This document shows, one piece after another, positions 1 to 10,634 of a stretch of 64,000 nt of DNA (within the stretch, counting starts at the first letter, position 1; every line of letters begins with the position of its first letter). This DNA comes from Leuctra nigra. Taxonomy: Eukaryota; Arthropoda; Insecta; Plecoptera; Leuctridae. The stretch covers positions 44,355,941 to 44,419,940 of the forward strand of contig OW203763.1 in assembly GCA_934045905.1 (NCBI GenBank), read 5' to 3'. The notes below the pieces were generated by a model that saw nothing but the letters and a program-made list of their open reading frames with translations, had not been told where the DNA came from and did no database searches. A program made the position numbers and the translations under genes.

Positions 1-131
1 GTTAAATTTCACTCTCATTGTAAAAGCGCACTTCAAACTAACTAACTAACTGAACTCAGTGACTGAACTACCAACTTTATTTATTACAATCAATTTCAAT
101 TCAATTTCAAAATTTATTTGATACAAATTTT
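1..131. other. AT-rich left edge, no gene seen
   Basis: AT-rich sequence with short simple repeats such as ACTAACTAACTAACTGAACT. No convincing coding signal is visible here, although the helicase fragment to the right should have continued in this direction. Confidence 0.5.
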
Positions 132-143
132 CGTTGATTATGA

Positions 144-533
144 TTGATTTTGATTGATTGATTATTAGAGTTTAACGGCGCGTCAACGACGAGGTTATAT
201 TGCGCACAATAATTTTAACTTTTAACTTTGTTGAACTAAGAGGAGGACATCGGGAGGGGTCGACCTAACGGGTCCGATCTGGGGGAGTCTGAAACTGGTG
301 GGAAAGCCAGGTCAGAATGGGGACAGACCGGGGGTGGAGAGCTTCGGGCCGGTGGGACTCGATTTCAGGGGGATCACCATCTCGAGGGGGGAGGCCGGCC
401 CGAGGGGCCCGCGAATTTGGGGAGGGCATGGGACTAGGTCGACCCTGGACTGCACTTGGTTGGGGCCAACTCGTATGTGAGCCGGCCCCTTAAGCCCCAC
501 CACCACGTCAAGGTGGCAGTCCATTGGTGGGGT
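144..533 (-). mobile_element. SINE-like retroposon, copy 1 of 3
   Basis: GC-rich unit of about 390 bp. Related copies lie at 39482-39935 and 41638-42069. It is bounded by a 12-bp direct repeat CGTTGATTATGA at 132-143 and 534-545, as expected for target-primed insertion. Read on the minus strand it begins at ACCCCACCAATGG and ends in AT-rich sequence with a (TCAA)n-type simple-repeat tail, so the tail lies at the left. All three copies start at the same point, which suggests a discrete SINE rather than randomly 5'-truncated LINEs. This copy is shorter than the others near its 5' end. I see no clear tRNA-type B box. The short ORFs inside it are not genes. Confidence 0.7.
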
Positions 534-535
534 CG

Positions 536-2544
536 TTGATTATGACTGTATACTTAAACTCGAACGTAAACTCAAGTGACGGATGGTTCGGCAAGATACA
601 CATTCTCGTGTTCGGAGATCTACTCCAGTTGCCACCGGTGCACCAAGAGCCACCGTTTGTCAAACTATCCGATCACGACATCACCACGTACGTGGGTTCA
701 CTCAGCGCAATCAATCTGTGGCATGAGCTCTTCTCTTACGATGAGCTCGGGATCAACATGAGACAACTCAACGACTCTACATTTGTATACATGTTGTCCA
801 GAATCAGGCTCGGTTTGTTAACGCAAACCGATACCCAGTTGTTGGAAGCGAGGAAGATTCCATTCGCTGGCACCACGCCCGGAGAAATCCTCACCGAGAT
901 CTGTGTCTACATAAACACACTGCCAGTGGACACGGTGTGCCTGTTGCCCAAGCGCAACATGTGCAAAGTGCTGAACAAGGCAATGCTCGACACGATCGAT
1001 TCAGAGGAAATCAAACTTTTGGCCAAGGACGATCTGTCATCTGTGAAAAACTATCTGAAAAAAAAGTGAGCACGTGGATAGTCAAGAACGAGGACGACAG
1101 CTCGACAACAGCCGGCCTCGAAAAGATTGTCACAATCAAAATTGGTTGCCGAATCATGCTGTGTAGAAACATTGACGTGACTCTCGGCTTGGTGAATGGC
1201 GCCATAGGCACTGTCTTGTCCGTCAAACGGAGCATTGACAACAATGCCAAGGTCGAATCCATCAACACCCGATTTGCTTCCGGCTACATCCATGATCTTC
1301 AGCCAGTGAGTGGCAAATTTGAACCTATTGATGGAGCTTATGTCATGAGAGAGCAATTCCCTATCACAATCTCGTATAGAATCACCATACATAAATGTCA
1401 GGGACTCAGCCTGAACTCTGCAATCATTGACATAGGATCGTCAGTGTTCACAAAGGGTCAGGCTTACGTCGCTCTGTCCCGCGTTACTCAGTTGGATGGT
1501 ATTCATCTAATTAATTTTGACCCGAGGGAAATCAAAGCACTCCCGAGCGCAATTGTGGAATACAATCGCCTGAGACGCGAATACAGGCCAGATCTGTGCC
1601 TCCTGCAGACCAACGGTCCATCCAACAGACGTAGAGTCATGGATAGACCGTGGACCACAAACATCCAAGTAGACTTGGTTCAGGACGCTGTTGCTGCCGA
1701 ACAAACAGCTGCAGTTGTGGCGAGACGCCCACTACGAATCGCAAGGGGGTTCAGCAATGTAGACGATGAATCGTGCTATGCAAACGCAGTTCTACAGAGC
1801 TTGCTACGTTGCGAATCACTGAGATACGAACTGGCAACTGACGAACAAGACGTCTACCCCAGAGAAATCAAACAACTTGCCATTGAGTATGCAGATGGAA
1901 ACTCGACAATGAGCTCTATCATGGTGCGCGAACTAGCCGGTGGTTATTTCCAACCTGGTGGAGGACATCAATGTGCTGTAGAATTCTTCGAGACACTGGC
2001 GACTCTTTCAAGTTCTGTGCAAAAAGCTACACAATTGAAGCTGACTCCTGAAACGAGATGCTTTTCGCAACACTGTGGTTACAGTTCAGTTGGAGAAAGC
2101 GAAAACCATCAATTGTTGCGCTTGTACGTTCCTGAAAACCGAAAGGAAAGGTATACTATGCAAAAGTTGTACGACATGTCAACGTCATGGGACGAACACT
2201 CTTACGTATGTACAGTGTGTAGGCAAGTAACAAGAAAGAAACGCATGAACGTCACAAGAGCCAGTGACTTGATAGTGATGCAGCTCATGTTGTTCACTAA
2301 TGGATTGAACAAAAGGATCGTCAAAGTGGCCGAGGTGCCTAAAATCAATCTTAAGATTGACGACACTTCCTACGTTCCCATGGCAGCTGTGTTTCACCAC
2401 GGCCCTTCAATCAGCAAGGGACATTACACCTGTTACCTGAAAGACGGGTCACGGTGGCTACATGCCAATGACGAGATTGTCGAGTCCAGCAAATGGCCAA
2501 CACTCGCAAAAGATATGTGCATGTTGATCCTGAAGAAAATGTAA
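536..2544 (+). CDS. Pif1-like helicase fused to a ubiquitin-specific protease (5'-truncated, one frameshift)
   Basis: The first frame (536-1066) opens in the middle of a Pif1-type SF1B helicase: DGWFGKIHILVFGDLLQLPPV-like motif near 580-645 (Walker B and following). The P-loop half is missing. At an A8 run (1058-1065) the reading frame moves by -1 and continues to 2544 with the helicase C-terminal motifs (ITIHKCQGLSL near 1381-1411, AYVALSRV near 1463-1486). A C19 ubiquitin-specific protease domain follows: Cys box DDESCYANAVLQSLL (Cys codon 1774-1776), a possible zinc site (CFSQHC and VCTVC), and His box KGHYTCYL (His codon 2422-2424) with the Asp of ANDEIV (2470-2472). The protease triad looks intact. 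Pif1 helicases of this form are common in arthropod Helitron-type elements, but no Rep domain or Helitron end was found. It is probably a transposon remnant; the fusion itself is direct observation. Confidence 0.8.
1058..1066 (+). other. A8 homopolymer with an in-phase slippery heptamer
   Basis: The upstream frame reads CTG AAA AAA AAG TGA. A_AAA_AAG at 1060-1066 is phased as X_XXY_YYZ, and a -1 slip would read GTG AGC next, which is exactly the downstream frame. Either a one-base loss in the homopolymer or programmed -1 frameshifting fits. No strong stem-loop is obvious just downstream, so a simple indel is more likely. Confidence 0.5.
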
Positions 2545-2584
2545 ATCTGCATGTTATCAAATCCAAAAATATGCGTGCTGAACG

Positions 2585-3490
2585 ACACAGAACATAATAT
2601 GGACAAATGATGATTCAAACTAAATGGATCTATAAATGTTGCTATTATACTTGAGGAATATCAAAAATTGATACTCCAAATGCAACCAAATGCCAAGGCA
2701 TCATCTACCTCAAACTGGTTTATTCAATGCCGAGGTAAAGGTAAGACATAAGGTTGCAAAAGGTACGTGCATTATGAGTTGATTACTTATCTAATTCTGT
2801 TGGTACATAACACTAAATGTTCTGTGAATAATCCAATTTGTCACCAAGCTTGCAGCTACAGACAAATGGCTCGGTAAGATGGGAGGGTGGAACGTGGGAG
2901 GTCCATCTTACTCTATTTCACAGAACAGACAATGGGCAAATAATGGTCCAAACAAAAAAGTATCTATACATGTTGCTATTACACTTGAGGAATATTAATA
3001 ATTGATACCACAAATGCAACCAAAATGCTTTAATGCCATGGCATATTCTACCTCAAACTGGTTTAATCAATGCCGAGGTAAAGGTAAGACATAAAGTTGC
3101 AAAAGGTACGTGCATTAATTTATTACCTAATCTAATCATGTTCTTACATAATGTGAATATACAATCAAAATTGTCACCAAGTTTGCATCTACTGACAAAT
3201 GGCATGGTTAGATAGAAAGGTGGTACGTGGGAGGTCCATCTTACTCAATTTCACATATAATGGCAAATAATGAACAAAAAAGATGGACTTAGACATGTGA
3301 TAGTGCAATTGCAGAATATTGATGTATACAAAATATACGAATAGCTTCAATTCCATGACATCTCTTTACCTCAAACATTGTATATAATAATGCTGATGTA
3401 AAGGTGAGGCTATGGGTTACAAAATAAATTATGTTCATTCTGTCGATTACTAACTCGAAGCTCCATGCGTTCCACAAAAGCAAATATCAA
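2585..3490. repeat. Three diverged tandem repeats of about 330 bp
   Basis: The anchor TGTTGCTATTA is at 2637 and 2971, and a more diverged version lies at 3296, giving periods of 334 and about 325 bp. The shared blocks are CTACCTCAAACTGGTTTA, ATGCCGAGGTAAAGGTAAG and TTGCAAAAGGTACGTGCATT. The array starts about 40 bp after the protease stop codon and could be the 3' non-coding part of the same element. Copy 3 is the most diverged. Confidence 0.7.
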
Positions 3491-4664
3491 TTCTCATTTT
3501 TCTGAATGACAACATGAAATTAGATTATTGTTTGTGAATGTATATAGTTGTTCGTAATATAAAAAATATAGCTCACTGTTAATACGTATATTCCATCAAT
3601 TAAACCAAACAGAAAATATACAAACTGTTAAAAAATATCCAAAAAAATATATATCAATATTAAAGCATACATTCAACTAGTAGAACAACACTGGAACAAA
3701 TTAAAATTGTTCAAAAAAAAGTACAAAAAAGATGCATAACGGTCAAAATTTTCATTCAATCAGTAATCAAAATGATAAAAAATAAAATTGTATATTCATA
3801 TTTGTACAATTAACATTTCTCTAATAATATTCAAAGGTAGCACTGAGTTAATTCAGATACTGGTTGGAGTTGAGACAACAATAAGCATACAAGAAAACAC
3901 TAATGAAGGACGAAAGGAAGAGAAATATGGAGAAGTTACCTTGATACGAGCCAAATAAATAATGTCAGTGTCTTCGAGTATGTACGATCTGACTTCAAAC
4001 TTCGAATGGAGAACGCAATTGAGAGATATGACTGAACATTTTCATGGAGAAAAAACTGCCTATCCTTGATTCAAACCAAATCGATTACAATGTCTTCGAG
4101 GATATTTGTGTAATTTGACTCCAAATGTGAGGGTAAGTACTTTATACCAGAACAATATTTTCACACACAAATATTCATTTTATAATCACAATCAATTAAC
4201 AAACAACTTGTTTTCAGAATCTTCTAGCCTCCAATCACATTTCTATAGGGAGAATATTGATGCAACAGTATCATCTAGGGCTCTACAACTACATATACCT
4301 TCGATCCACCAGTTGAGACATCGTTGAATTGAAGATCAGGGGTGGCATTCCTGTACGTTTTTACAATTATCGTAAAAATACTCGCTTATCTTAAATGTTA
4401 AGAGAGCGTTAAGATAGTGAAATATTTACGATCCGTCCTAATTCCTGAACGTTTTTTGCACAAATCGTATCACTCTCTTAAGTTTACGATGACTACTTTA
4501 TCGGCATTTCCCGAGTGGTCCCGATTACTTCCGATCTTACACGAATTGACTAGGCGGGAAAATTTTCGAACGATTGACACTGAATTTCGAACGTTTTCAC
4601 GTTTAAATGAAATTCTTTCATTTGTTTTTGGAATTTTTTGGTGTTCACCATTTATTCTTTCTAA
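3491..4664. other. AT-rich spacer before the SANT-like gene
   Basis: No gene is recognised. 3500-3850 is very AT-rich. Short open frames around 4106-4327 and 4417-4719 lack any recognisable domain. The sequence just upstream of 4665 is probably the promoter and 5' leader of the next gene, but no clear core promoter motif was found. Confidence 0.4.
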
Positions 4665-6099
4665 ATGCCCGGAGGAGAAGGACGAAAACGTGCAAAGAAC
4701 TTTTCACAACGCGAAATAGCCGAATTGGTGGATGCTTGTACTCTAAATATTGTCGCAATTAGGGATGCATTTAATAATAATATTACAAAGAAACCAAACA
4801 AGCCGCCTGGGACGACGTCTACAACAAAGTAAATTCAATTGGGAATTGCCCCAGGTCCATCGCTGAAGTAAGATTGATTCTGTATTATATTGCATTTAAT
4901 ATAAGAACTTGACTTTATACACAGATACTTAAATATTTTAGAGGTACTACATAATTTAATTCTGGTTGTAGCTTCAAAAAAATGGACAGATTTGAAAAGT
5001 CATTGTAAGAAGAGAGGATGCGATTGGGCTCGATCGTTGCGACAGACGGGTGGCGGCACAAATGAAGTCCCTCCGCTGACTGAACTCGAGGAAGCGGTCC
5101 TTCGGGTCATGGGAAAAGAGGCAGTGGAAGGGATTGATGGGGGAATTGACGTTGCAGGTAATTTGAATAAAACATAGTCCACTCTAGTTCAAGAACAATT
5201 CAATTCAAGCCGTGTACATTTAATACAAAATAGACTGCATCTTGTGAAAGGTACATTGCAAATATTAAATGATTCAACTATCTAGCCAACTAATTTTCAA
5301 CTAACTACTACCCTATTATTCTAGTCCTATGGTCCGTGTCACACGGAGTTGTCCGCTAAGATATTTTGAATACCCCTTGTCCGAGAGAGAGGGATGGTCT
5401 CGGAAGACCGCGCGATCGCTCACAGCGACTGAGCGATGGACAAAAAACCGGTTATTTGCAACATTAGGGGCCAAGTCTGGCGGACAACTCCGTGTGACAC
5501 GGCCCATTGGTCGTATTTTCATAGTTTACTCATTTTCAATATAAATTTTAATGTTTGATGATTCATACATTATGTTTACAGGTGAGCACAAGAAGCGCAA
5601 GACAGCCACCAAGTCCACCAATAATGAAACATCACACTCACCGGCCTTCATTCCTGATGCCTTTGACTATAACCTAGATCCCACCCCTCCCGGTTTTCCG
5701 AATGACTTTCAAGTGTTTATATCCGACTCCGATTCATTAAACTCCTCACCATCGTCTACACGTCAATCTCTCCTGCCTAAATTTACCGACCAGCCTTCAA
5801 CATCTACAGCAAATAACATTCCGTCATCTCCCATCCCAACGACCAATGAACAGCCACAAGAAAAATCTACACACAAGACAGCTCCTCCATTTAAACATCA
5901 AGCAAGGAAAGCTAGAAAAAAACGAACCTTCGCAAAAAAGAAAACCTCCGATGGAATTGGCGATTTCATGGCCGCACAAACGGCCTACATGAAGCAGCAA
6001 ACAGAGTTCATGAAACAGCAAATGCTTGCTTCACAGGCTCTCGTTGACCAACACAAAATAACTAATTCATTTCTTGAGCACTTAATCAAGAAACTTTAA
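4665..6099 (+). CDS. Myb/SANT-like DNA-binding protein, Harbinger-partner type (3 exons, frameshift in exon 1)
   Basis: Exons are 4665-4867, 4972-5157 and 5582-6099; all junctions are GT-AG and phases match (0, then 1). Exon 1 opens MPGGEGRKRAKNFSQREIAE and gives the first helix of a Myb/SANT-like domain. Near 4781 the frame must shift by one base to read KQAAWDDVYNKVNSIGNC, which continues across the intron into LQKKWTDLKSHCKKRG. Exon 2 ends in a conserved acidic/Leu stretch (PLTELEEAVLRVMG). Exon 3 encodes a basic, Ser/Pro-rich linker and a C-terminal Met/Gln-rich helix (MKQQTEFMKQQMLASQAL), probably a coiled coil. Such proteins resemble the Myb-like second protein of PIF/Harbinger transposons, which binds DNA and helps carry the transposase into the nucleus. 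Either the gene is inactivated or one base is wrong in the assembly. No matching terminal repeats were found around it. Confidence 0.7.
5331..5504. mobile_element. MITE in intron 2 of the SANT-like gene
   Basis: 174-bp foldback with about 26-bp near-perfect inverted ends, GGTCCGTGTCACACGGAGTT at the left and its complement at the right (5479-5504). The inner part is GC-richer than the intron. No clear target duplication is seen. Two short complementary open frames inside it are artefacts of the palindrome. Confidence 0.75.
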
Positions 6100-8151
6100 T
6101 TATTAGGTATTTCAAAAAATTTCAGTCTCTCATTCCTGAGCAGTTAAAAAATACCAAACTTTTTGTAGTTGAGGTCTTTTTTAATAAAAAGAACTGATCA
6201 AAAGTTTAAAATTTCTCTAAAAAAAGAAACTTTTCACTACCTACTAAAAGTTATTTTCCGAAAAAATAAATTTTAAAAGTTCAAGTTAGTACCTTCAAAA
6301 ATGAACTTGTTCATTTAAAGATTAATTTTCAATATGTGTGAATTATTATACTGCCATACTGCCTACATACCTATTATATTTATTTTAAAAACTCTCCTTT
6401 TCAATGCAATACAAGACTGACAAAAGGAAAGGTAAATCGAACTAACATTTGCGATTGTGACCATTTACCAATAATAACAAAATCATGCACACGAAAAGGT
6501 TCGTTTTAATTCGTTTTACATCAAATTGTAGGTATGTGATTTTGTTTGCATCAATTTATAACAATCGTATCATAAAGTATTTATATGTGAATGAAGTATG
6601 ACCATGTACACTCCAACATAGGATAAAACGCGTGTGATCTCGACACCAAAAGAACTTTTCAAGTATTAAAAGTTTGCGGGAAATTTGAACTGATCACAAT
6701 ATGTCAAGTTATTTTTCGAGAAAATGAACGAGTTCAGTCAAAAGTTCACTAAAATGTGAACGCGTTCGTATGAACTTGATGTAGCAAAGCGTAGACCGTG
6801 TTAGAATGAAGTTAAATGACTCTGAAAACTTTATGAACTTTAAGTTAAATTTAGAATCCGTAAACTCACGAACTCTGCCTGATGGAACCTTTTATTTAGC
6901 TGACACCACTCCAAGTTACTGGTCTTGGAGAACCTAAATAATAAAATAATAAACTAGAAATTGACTTAACTTTATGAGGCTGTGGGTAAAGCTTTGGGGA
7001 GCTTTAAGCTGGAGAAGTCCGGAAGTTGATGTTGTCTTTGGAGTGTCGTATCTTTGATGATCTCAGTCTCAATAGATTTGTTTGATAATAGATTAAACTT
7101 GGAACTTATTATTATTAAGTTTATTGAAAGCTTAAAATAATTTTATTTAAATTTGAAAAATAGAAAAGTTCCTTAAATTTAATAAATTGAACCAATGGAA
7201 TTTTATTCAATTTATCTTAATTAAATCTTCTTGACTTTTATTAATTCACTGGTTACCTTGTTGAGGGATGGATGACTGTGGAAGCTTCCCAAATAAAAGA
7301 GTAATCCAATTATTGTTGAATGAAAGTAATCCAAAACGTTTATTTCAAGGGCACTTTAAAGTTGCTTGAAAGATAGAGAGTCACAACACAAAACTGAAGT
7401 CCCAAAGTTAAAGTGTTCAAAGTTAAAGTCCCAAAAATATTCTATCACTTTTAACAAAACTGAAAATTTCACAAGTGTTTGAGATTTTGCACAAATTTGC
7501 TAAGTGTTTGAGAAAACTTTTCACTTCACTATAATCCAGAGGTAGGAGGAGGAGAACTGTTCCCAACACAACACTTGATTAAAAACTGAAGTTTTTACTC
7601 TAAGTGTCAGTTAAATACCCCACATGGTGGGAGATTTACCCCTGTGGTATCAGGTAGGGATAAAGGTACCTTCCTATTCATAAAAAGTGGTTCCTTACTC
7701 CCACTACTGTCTTCTGGACCATTGTTAGAAATGCATCTAGCTGCTCTCTGTCTGCAGTGGCTAATATTACATAACATGTGAATTGAAACCTGACTGCCAT
7801 CTACTGGTGAACCTGAAGTTAGAACTTTTACGACTTGCCAATAAAGTAGATATTTGTTTGAACATTTAAACCCACAAAGCATCTAGCTTTCTTTTACAGT
7901 TGACTTGTTCATCTTTGAATTATCATAATGTTATGTTTTAAAGAATCAATAAATATGTTATATCATTAAGAATACAATCTATTAGTGATAACCGTGTTCT
8001 GAGATAATAATAAAGAATATTTTTAAGCATTCTATTCTTGCATTTACTACACTTGAACTGTTTTAAAGTTCCTTCCCCAAGTATGCCTATGTCTCTTTAT
8101 AATGTCCACCTTGATTAGTTCATTAACAATTACTTATTTATTATTACTTGT
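6100..8151. other. AT-rich intergenic region, decayed repeats
   Basis: No gene is recognised. 6130-6800 is rich in loosely repeated AAAAGTTCA/TGAACTTTT words and may be an old foldback. 7330-7560 and 7600-7900 are non-coding, with some repeated words (CCCAAAGTTAAAGT). Confidence 0.4.
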
Positions 8152-8351
8152 TGTATGTACTACATTGTTTGGCTCAACCATGTACACCTACGTACCAAAC
8201 ACAGGTGGCTGGTCAGTCATCCTCGGAGCTATCCCGCTGAAGCGTTGGTCAGCTGCGGTGACTACGCTTATTAAATAAATAACATTTCGAACTATGGAAT
8301 TATTGTTCTCATCTTTCATTTCTCTCCCATTAGGTGGGTCGGAACGTTACA
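8152..8351. mobile_element. Possible solo LTR fragment
   Basis: A ~200-bp stretch begins TGTATGTAC and ends CGTTACA, with internal TTATTAAATAAATAACATT and a terminal GGTGGGTCGGAACG block reminiscent of some insect LTRs. No target duplication and no second copy in the window. Weak call. Confidence 0.2.
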
Positions 8352-9220
8352 TGTTGTTATTGTATTTTCTGCATCTCCCAATCTCAATGCCATTACAATT
8401 CTTCCCAACGCCTATTAAAATGCCTTAAAATTTCAGTCCACCGCTTTAGATTTAGTAACCTTCTGTAAATGCCAATGCGATGGTGTCATACTCATATAGG
8501 GACTTAATAGTACATACATCTATTGAAATAATTACTCTAAAGCCCACCACAAGAACAATGTTGCAATTTACAGGAAACCTCTATGTTATGCATTGTCAGT
8601 TTATCAATAACTTGTAAAATAACAAATTTTGTATAAGAATGCTTAAAGTAGCAAAATTCTTCATGTTTGCATTGCTGTGAATCTGAGCGTACATGCGGGT
8701 AATGTTCACTCGAGTAAAGAGGATGAAGTAGTACTAATTTGATAGTAATTATTACTTCAAACTTATAAAATCTTGCAGAGAACAATTTTAACATCATCCA
8801 GAATGAAGACGTTGAGAACGTAGTCCGGATTCCAAGTTTGTAGAACAGATGGGTGACGAATATGTAGCTCCAGCCAGGTCCTGTAGAAAAGAAAATGTAT
8901 AAAGCTCAGAATAAAAACAATAATAAGCGAGTAACGGTCTCGTTTCAATTTCTCGGCATTGTCGTTGCATTTCAAACTATTGGTAACAGATTGTATAATG
9001 TGAATAAGTTCTGTTAGTTAATAATCAATTTAGAACAGATAAATGTTACTAAATTAGAAGTGGAACAACCATTCCAATAAGGAGGAATAAATGGAATTGA
9101 AAAAAAAATTGTAGATACCTAGATATATTTGGGAATACATCTATTTATTTGGGAATACAAACTGCGCAATTCGGATCTTATAGAAAGAAAAAAAAAAAAA
9201 TTTAGTACATGCAACAAGAG
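8352..9220. other. Intergenic, nothing recognised
   Basis: Ordinary AT-rich sequence with a short A-run near 9188-9200. Minus-strand frames of 70-86 codons have no recognisable domain. Confidence 0.4.
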
Positions 9221-9375
9221 ATAAAACGGTATTTGAAAGAAAAAGATGTGCTCATATCAACACATGAAATCTAGGCTAACTCGCTTTCTACCTCTAGAAT
9301 GTGAGCTCTGATTTCATTGATGATAATAACAAGGATTTATTGTCAAGCAGCTAATATGTTTTGTTCAAATACATT
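9221..9375. repeat. Degenerate MITE related to the copy at 18395
   Basis: ATAAAACGGTATTTGAA at 9221 matches the end of the foldback at 18395-18606. The following GTGAGCTCTGATTTCATTGA and ACAAGGATTTATTGTCAA match the inner part of that copy on the opposite strand. Confidence 0.55.
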
Positions 9376-9524
9376 GATGATTTTTTTAGGGTAACTATTT
9401 AAAACTGAAGTATGTGTTTTAGATCAAAATAAAAAAATAATACAAAATTGAGAACTCACCATTGCATGTGAAACGGTGTATGTAGGTACTCAGGAGGACA
9501 GAGAGGAAGCTTTTTCATGGTCCC

Positions 9525-10246
9525 CAGTGGGCTGCTAGCAGAACGTTGAATCTCTCCGCAGTTGATGTGCTGTGCAGCAGTGTGACGTTGACGTAGTGGG
9601 CTGTTAGCAGAACGTTGAATCTCTCCGCAGTTGATGTGCTGTGCAGCAGTGTGACGTTGACGTAGTGGGCTGCTAGCAGAACGTTGAATCTCTCCGCAGT
9701 TGATGTGCTGTGCAGCAGTGTGACGTTGACGTAGTGGGCTGCTAGCAGAACGTTGAATCTCTCCGCAGTTGATGTGCTGTGCAGCAGTGTGACGTTGACG
9801 TAGTGGGCTGTTAGCAGAACGTTGAATCTCTCCGCAGTTGATGTGCTGTGCAGCAGTGTGACGTTGACGTAGTGGGCTGCTAGCAGAACGTTGAATCTCT
9901 CCGCAGTTGATGTGCTGTGCAGCAGTGTGACGTTGACGTAGTGGGCTGCTAGCAGAACGTTGAATCTCTCCGCAGTTGATGTGCTGTGCAGCAGTGTGAC
10001 GTTGACGTAGTGGGCTGTTAGCAGAACGTTGAACCTCTCCGCAGTCGATGTGCAGCAGTGTTGACGTAGTGGACTGTTAGCAGAACGTTGAACCTCTCCG
10101 CAGTCGATGTGCAGCAGTGTTGACGTAGTGGGCTGTTAGCAGAACGTTGAACCTCTCCGCAGTCGATGTGCAGCAGTGTTGACGTAGTGGGCTGTTAGCA
10201 GAACGTTGAACCTCTCCGCAGTCGATGTGCAGCAGTGTGACCTTGA
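9525..10246. repeat. 69/59-bp minisatellite derived from Harbinger transposase sequence
   Basis: The word GAACGTTGAA recurs at 9541, 9610, 9679, 9748, 9817, 9886, 9955 and 10024 (period 69), then 10083, 10142 and 10201 (period 59), about eleven units. The long units are nearly identical; the short ones lack about 10 bp around GCTGTGCAGCAG. In one plus frame a unit reads WAVSRTLNLSAVDVQQ, which resembles WSCGRTLNISQSSMS of the transposase at 11832-15152 and WAVRLTQNISQKSMS of the fragment 0.5 kb downstream. A GGAGGACAGA...GGAAGCTTTT block flanks the array on both sides (9492 and 10337). Confidence 0.9.
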
Positions 10247-10634
10247 CACACTGCCAAGACACACTGCCAAGACAGACTTGACACACAATCGTTGGAATAC
10301 AATATTTTAAAACTTGCTGGTTGCAGATACTTGCAGGGAGGACAGAAATGGAAGCTTTTCTTGGTCCAGTTTTCTTGGTTTATCTTGGTTCTGGATGAGC
10401 TCTGAATCGTTGGTATACTCCATATGATATAGTGACAATGAAGGGGTATAGTGCTTCATTGACAGAGTGCAAAATTTCAAAAACTTGCATATCAAGCAAC
10501 GAAAAGACGAAACTTTGCCAATTTGTGAGAATTAACCGAGTGAGTTTAAATTATTTGACCGATGAAGAACTGAAAAGTTTTAAAGGTTTAACAGAGATAG
10601 TTTGCTGCTTATTCGCAGTCTCGATTAGCCATTT

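Noticed and set aside
536..3490. Complete Helitron
   Set aside because: No Rep domain, no 5' TC end and no CTRR end with hairpin was found; only the helicase-protease part is present.
4417..4719. 100-codon ORF before the SANT-like gene
   Set aside because: Frame differs from the conserved SANT reading, no domain, and it ends inside the real exon.
9525..10246. CRISPR array
   Set aside because: Units are contiguous without unique spacers, the context is eukaryotic, and the sequence matches transposase.
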